Below, piece after piece: positions 4,752 through 5,483 of a stretch of 5,483 bases of DNA. The stretch's first letter is position 1, and every line of letters starts with the position of its first letter. The position numbers were made by a program, and so were the translations under genes. The notes beneath the pieces were generated by a model. That model was not told the DNA's origin and searched no databases. It worked only from the letters and a program-made list of their open reading frames with translations. The stretch is taken from NCBI GenBank assembly GCA_900290385.1, contig OMSV01000134.1, forward strand, positions 2,196 through 7,678, in the 5' to 3' direction. Source of the DNA: Syntrophobacter sp. SbD2 (GTDB taxonomy: Bacteria > Desulfobacterota > Syntrophobacteria > Syntrophobacterales > Syntrophobacteraceae).

Positions 4752-5483
4752 TTAAAGCTCGATTGCCTGGACAATGTCCACATTATCCATCGCAAGCAGC
4801 TCTTCGATGACTTGCGCGGGAACGGGGGTGTCAGTGCGCAGAAAGATAATGTTTTGTCCGCGTTCGAGCACCTGCCCGACATTCATAAGCGAAATATTTA
4901 TGAGCGAAATATTTATGTTGTGGCGTCCGAGGCAGGTGCCGATGGCGCCTATAGTGCCCGGAGTGTCGATATTGTGGATCAGCAGCAAATGCCCTTCGAG
5001 TGCCGCTTCAAGGCGGAAGTCGTTGATCCGGACCATGCGCGGCTCTTTTTTCCCAAGTATGGTCCCCGCAACGAAGTTCTCTGACTGTGAAGTCTGTACA
5101 TGAATGCTGATCAGGTTGGTAAAGTCTTCGGCCTCGCGACGGACCGACGTGGTCACTCTGATATTGCGCTCCTTCACGTGGATAGGGACGTTGACGAAGT
5201 TGACCATGTCGCCAAGGATCGGTGAAAGCATGCCTTTTAGGATGGAAATGCTAAGAGGTTCCGTTTCCAGTGAAGACGCATCACCGACGAATTCTATGGA
5301 TACCTTCTGTATGGCGCCCTTTGTTATCTGAGTCAGCACGCATCCGAGCTTTTCGGCCAAAATCAGATAGGGACGCAGTTTGGACAGCACTGTGCCGTCA
5401 ATATTAGGAGCGTTTACAGCGTTGCGGATCGTCCCGCGCGTCAAAAAATCTGCTATCTGGTCTGCAACCGCGATGGCTACGTT
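4752..5483 (-). CDS. serA: D-3-phosphoglycerate dehydrogenase, C-terminal part (ASB and ACT domains), 5' end outside the window
   Basis: SerA oxidises 3-phosphoglycerate with NAD+, the first committed step of serine synthesis. Here 243 residues run from the window edge to a TAA at 4752-4754, and the frame is open through 5483. Visible residues 1-27 (NVAIAVADQIADFLTRGTIRNAVNAPN) are the end of the catalytic region typical of the family. About 30-150 form the ASB (intervening) domain found in long-form enzymes. About 155-243 form the C-terminal ACT domain, which in well-studied relatives binds serine for feedback inhibition (GHLLLIHNIDTPGTIGAIG, RHNINIS, and TDTPVPAQVIEELL near the end). The ACT domain contains an exact repeat INISL-INISL at visible residues 190-199, where relatives have a single copy followed by a short variable strand. 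The catalytic and NAD-binding domains lie outside the window. DUF1844 follows after 32 bases. Confidence 0.95.
   Translation of the reverse strand, partial: NVAIAVADQIADFLTRGTIRNAVNAPNIDGTVLSKLRPYLILAEKLGCVLTQITKGAIQKVSIEFVGDASSLETEPLSISILKGMLSPILGDMVNFVNVPIHVKERNIRVTTSVRREAEDFTNLISIHVQTSQSENFVAGTILGKKEPRMVRINDFRLEAALEGHLLLIHNIDTPGTIGAIGTCLGRHNINISLINISLMNVGQVLERGQNIIFLRTDTPVPAQVIEELLAMDNVDIVQAIEL
4888..4917. repeat. Perfect 15-bp tandem duplication inside serA
   Basis: AGCGAAATATTTATG occurs twice without a gap at 4888-4902 and 4903-4917, identical at 15 of 15 positions. Because the unit is a multiple of three it keeps the serA frame and encodes INISL twice in the ACT domain. Confidence 0.97.

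Noticed and set aside
4545..5084. Plus-strand ORF of 179 codons antisense to the DUF1844 gene and serA
   Set aside because: It spans two real minus-strand genes and their gap, with no domain signal.

Overview
This window looks like a chromosomal housekeeping block from a Gram-negative bacterium. The genes serA, a DUF1844 gene, ispE, tRNA-Gln, prs, rplY and pth all lie on the minus strand in that order. The combination of a DUF1844 gene next to ispE, a Ctc-type L25 and the run tRNA-Gln, prs, rplY, pth is what I would expect in Desulfobacterota (the former Deltaproteobacteria) or a close relative. This placement rests on recollection of gene order and protein style, not on a search.

Layout, left to right. 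Positions 2-214 (+) hold the C-terminal end of a membrane protein of the TauE/SafE (DsbD_2-like) type. Positions 244-675 (+) encode a GxxExxY-family protein whose start and stop codons lie in the arms of a long inverted repeat, so it looks like an inserted cassette. The minus-strand block follows: pth (757-1353), a 141-base spacer with two copies of a 44-bp repeat, rplY/ctc (1495-2085), prs (2174-3112), a 5' region with a strong hairpin, tRNA-Gln(UUG) (3230-3304), ispE (3372 to about 4229), a DUF1844 gene (4288-4719) and the C-terminal part of serA (4752 to beyond 5483). The cassette and pth converge at about 676-756.

How the genes relate: Prs makes PRPP for nucleotide, His and Trp synthesis. 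L25 binds 5S rRNA, Pth recycles peptidyl-tRNA and tRNA-Gln serves translation. IspE is a step of the MEP isoprenoid pathway and SerA opens serine synthesis. Spacing suggests a serA-DUF1844-ispE unit. A tRNA and a possible promoter then separate it from prs-rplY-pth.

The items most worth a second look are these: (1) a Prs whose catalytic Lys-Arg-Arg loop is replaced and shortened and whose DTGGT loop reads DTGRT, although it sits in the usual housekeeping location; (2) an exact 15-bp tandem duplication that adds five residues to the ACT domain of SerA; (3) the inverted-repeat architecture of the GxxExxY cassette, with a stranded Shine-Dalgarno/ATG just before it; (4) a 44-bp tandem repeat with conserved mini-hairpins between rplY and pth. 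I did not find a CRISPR array, a defence system or a recognisable insertion sequence.
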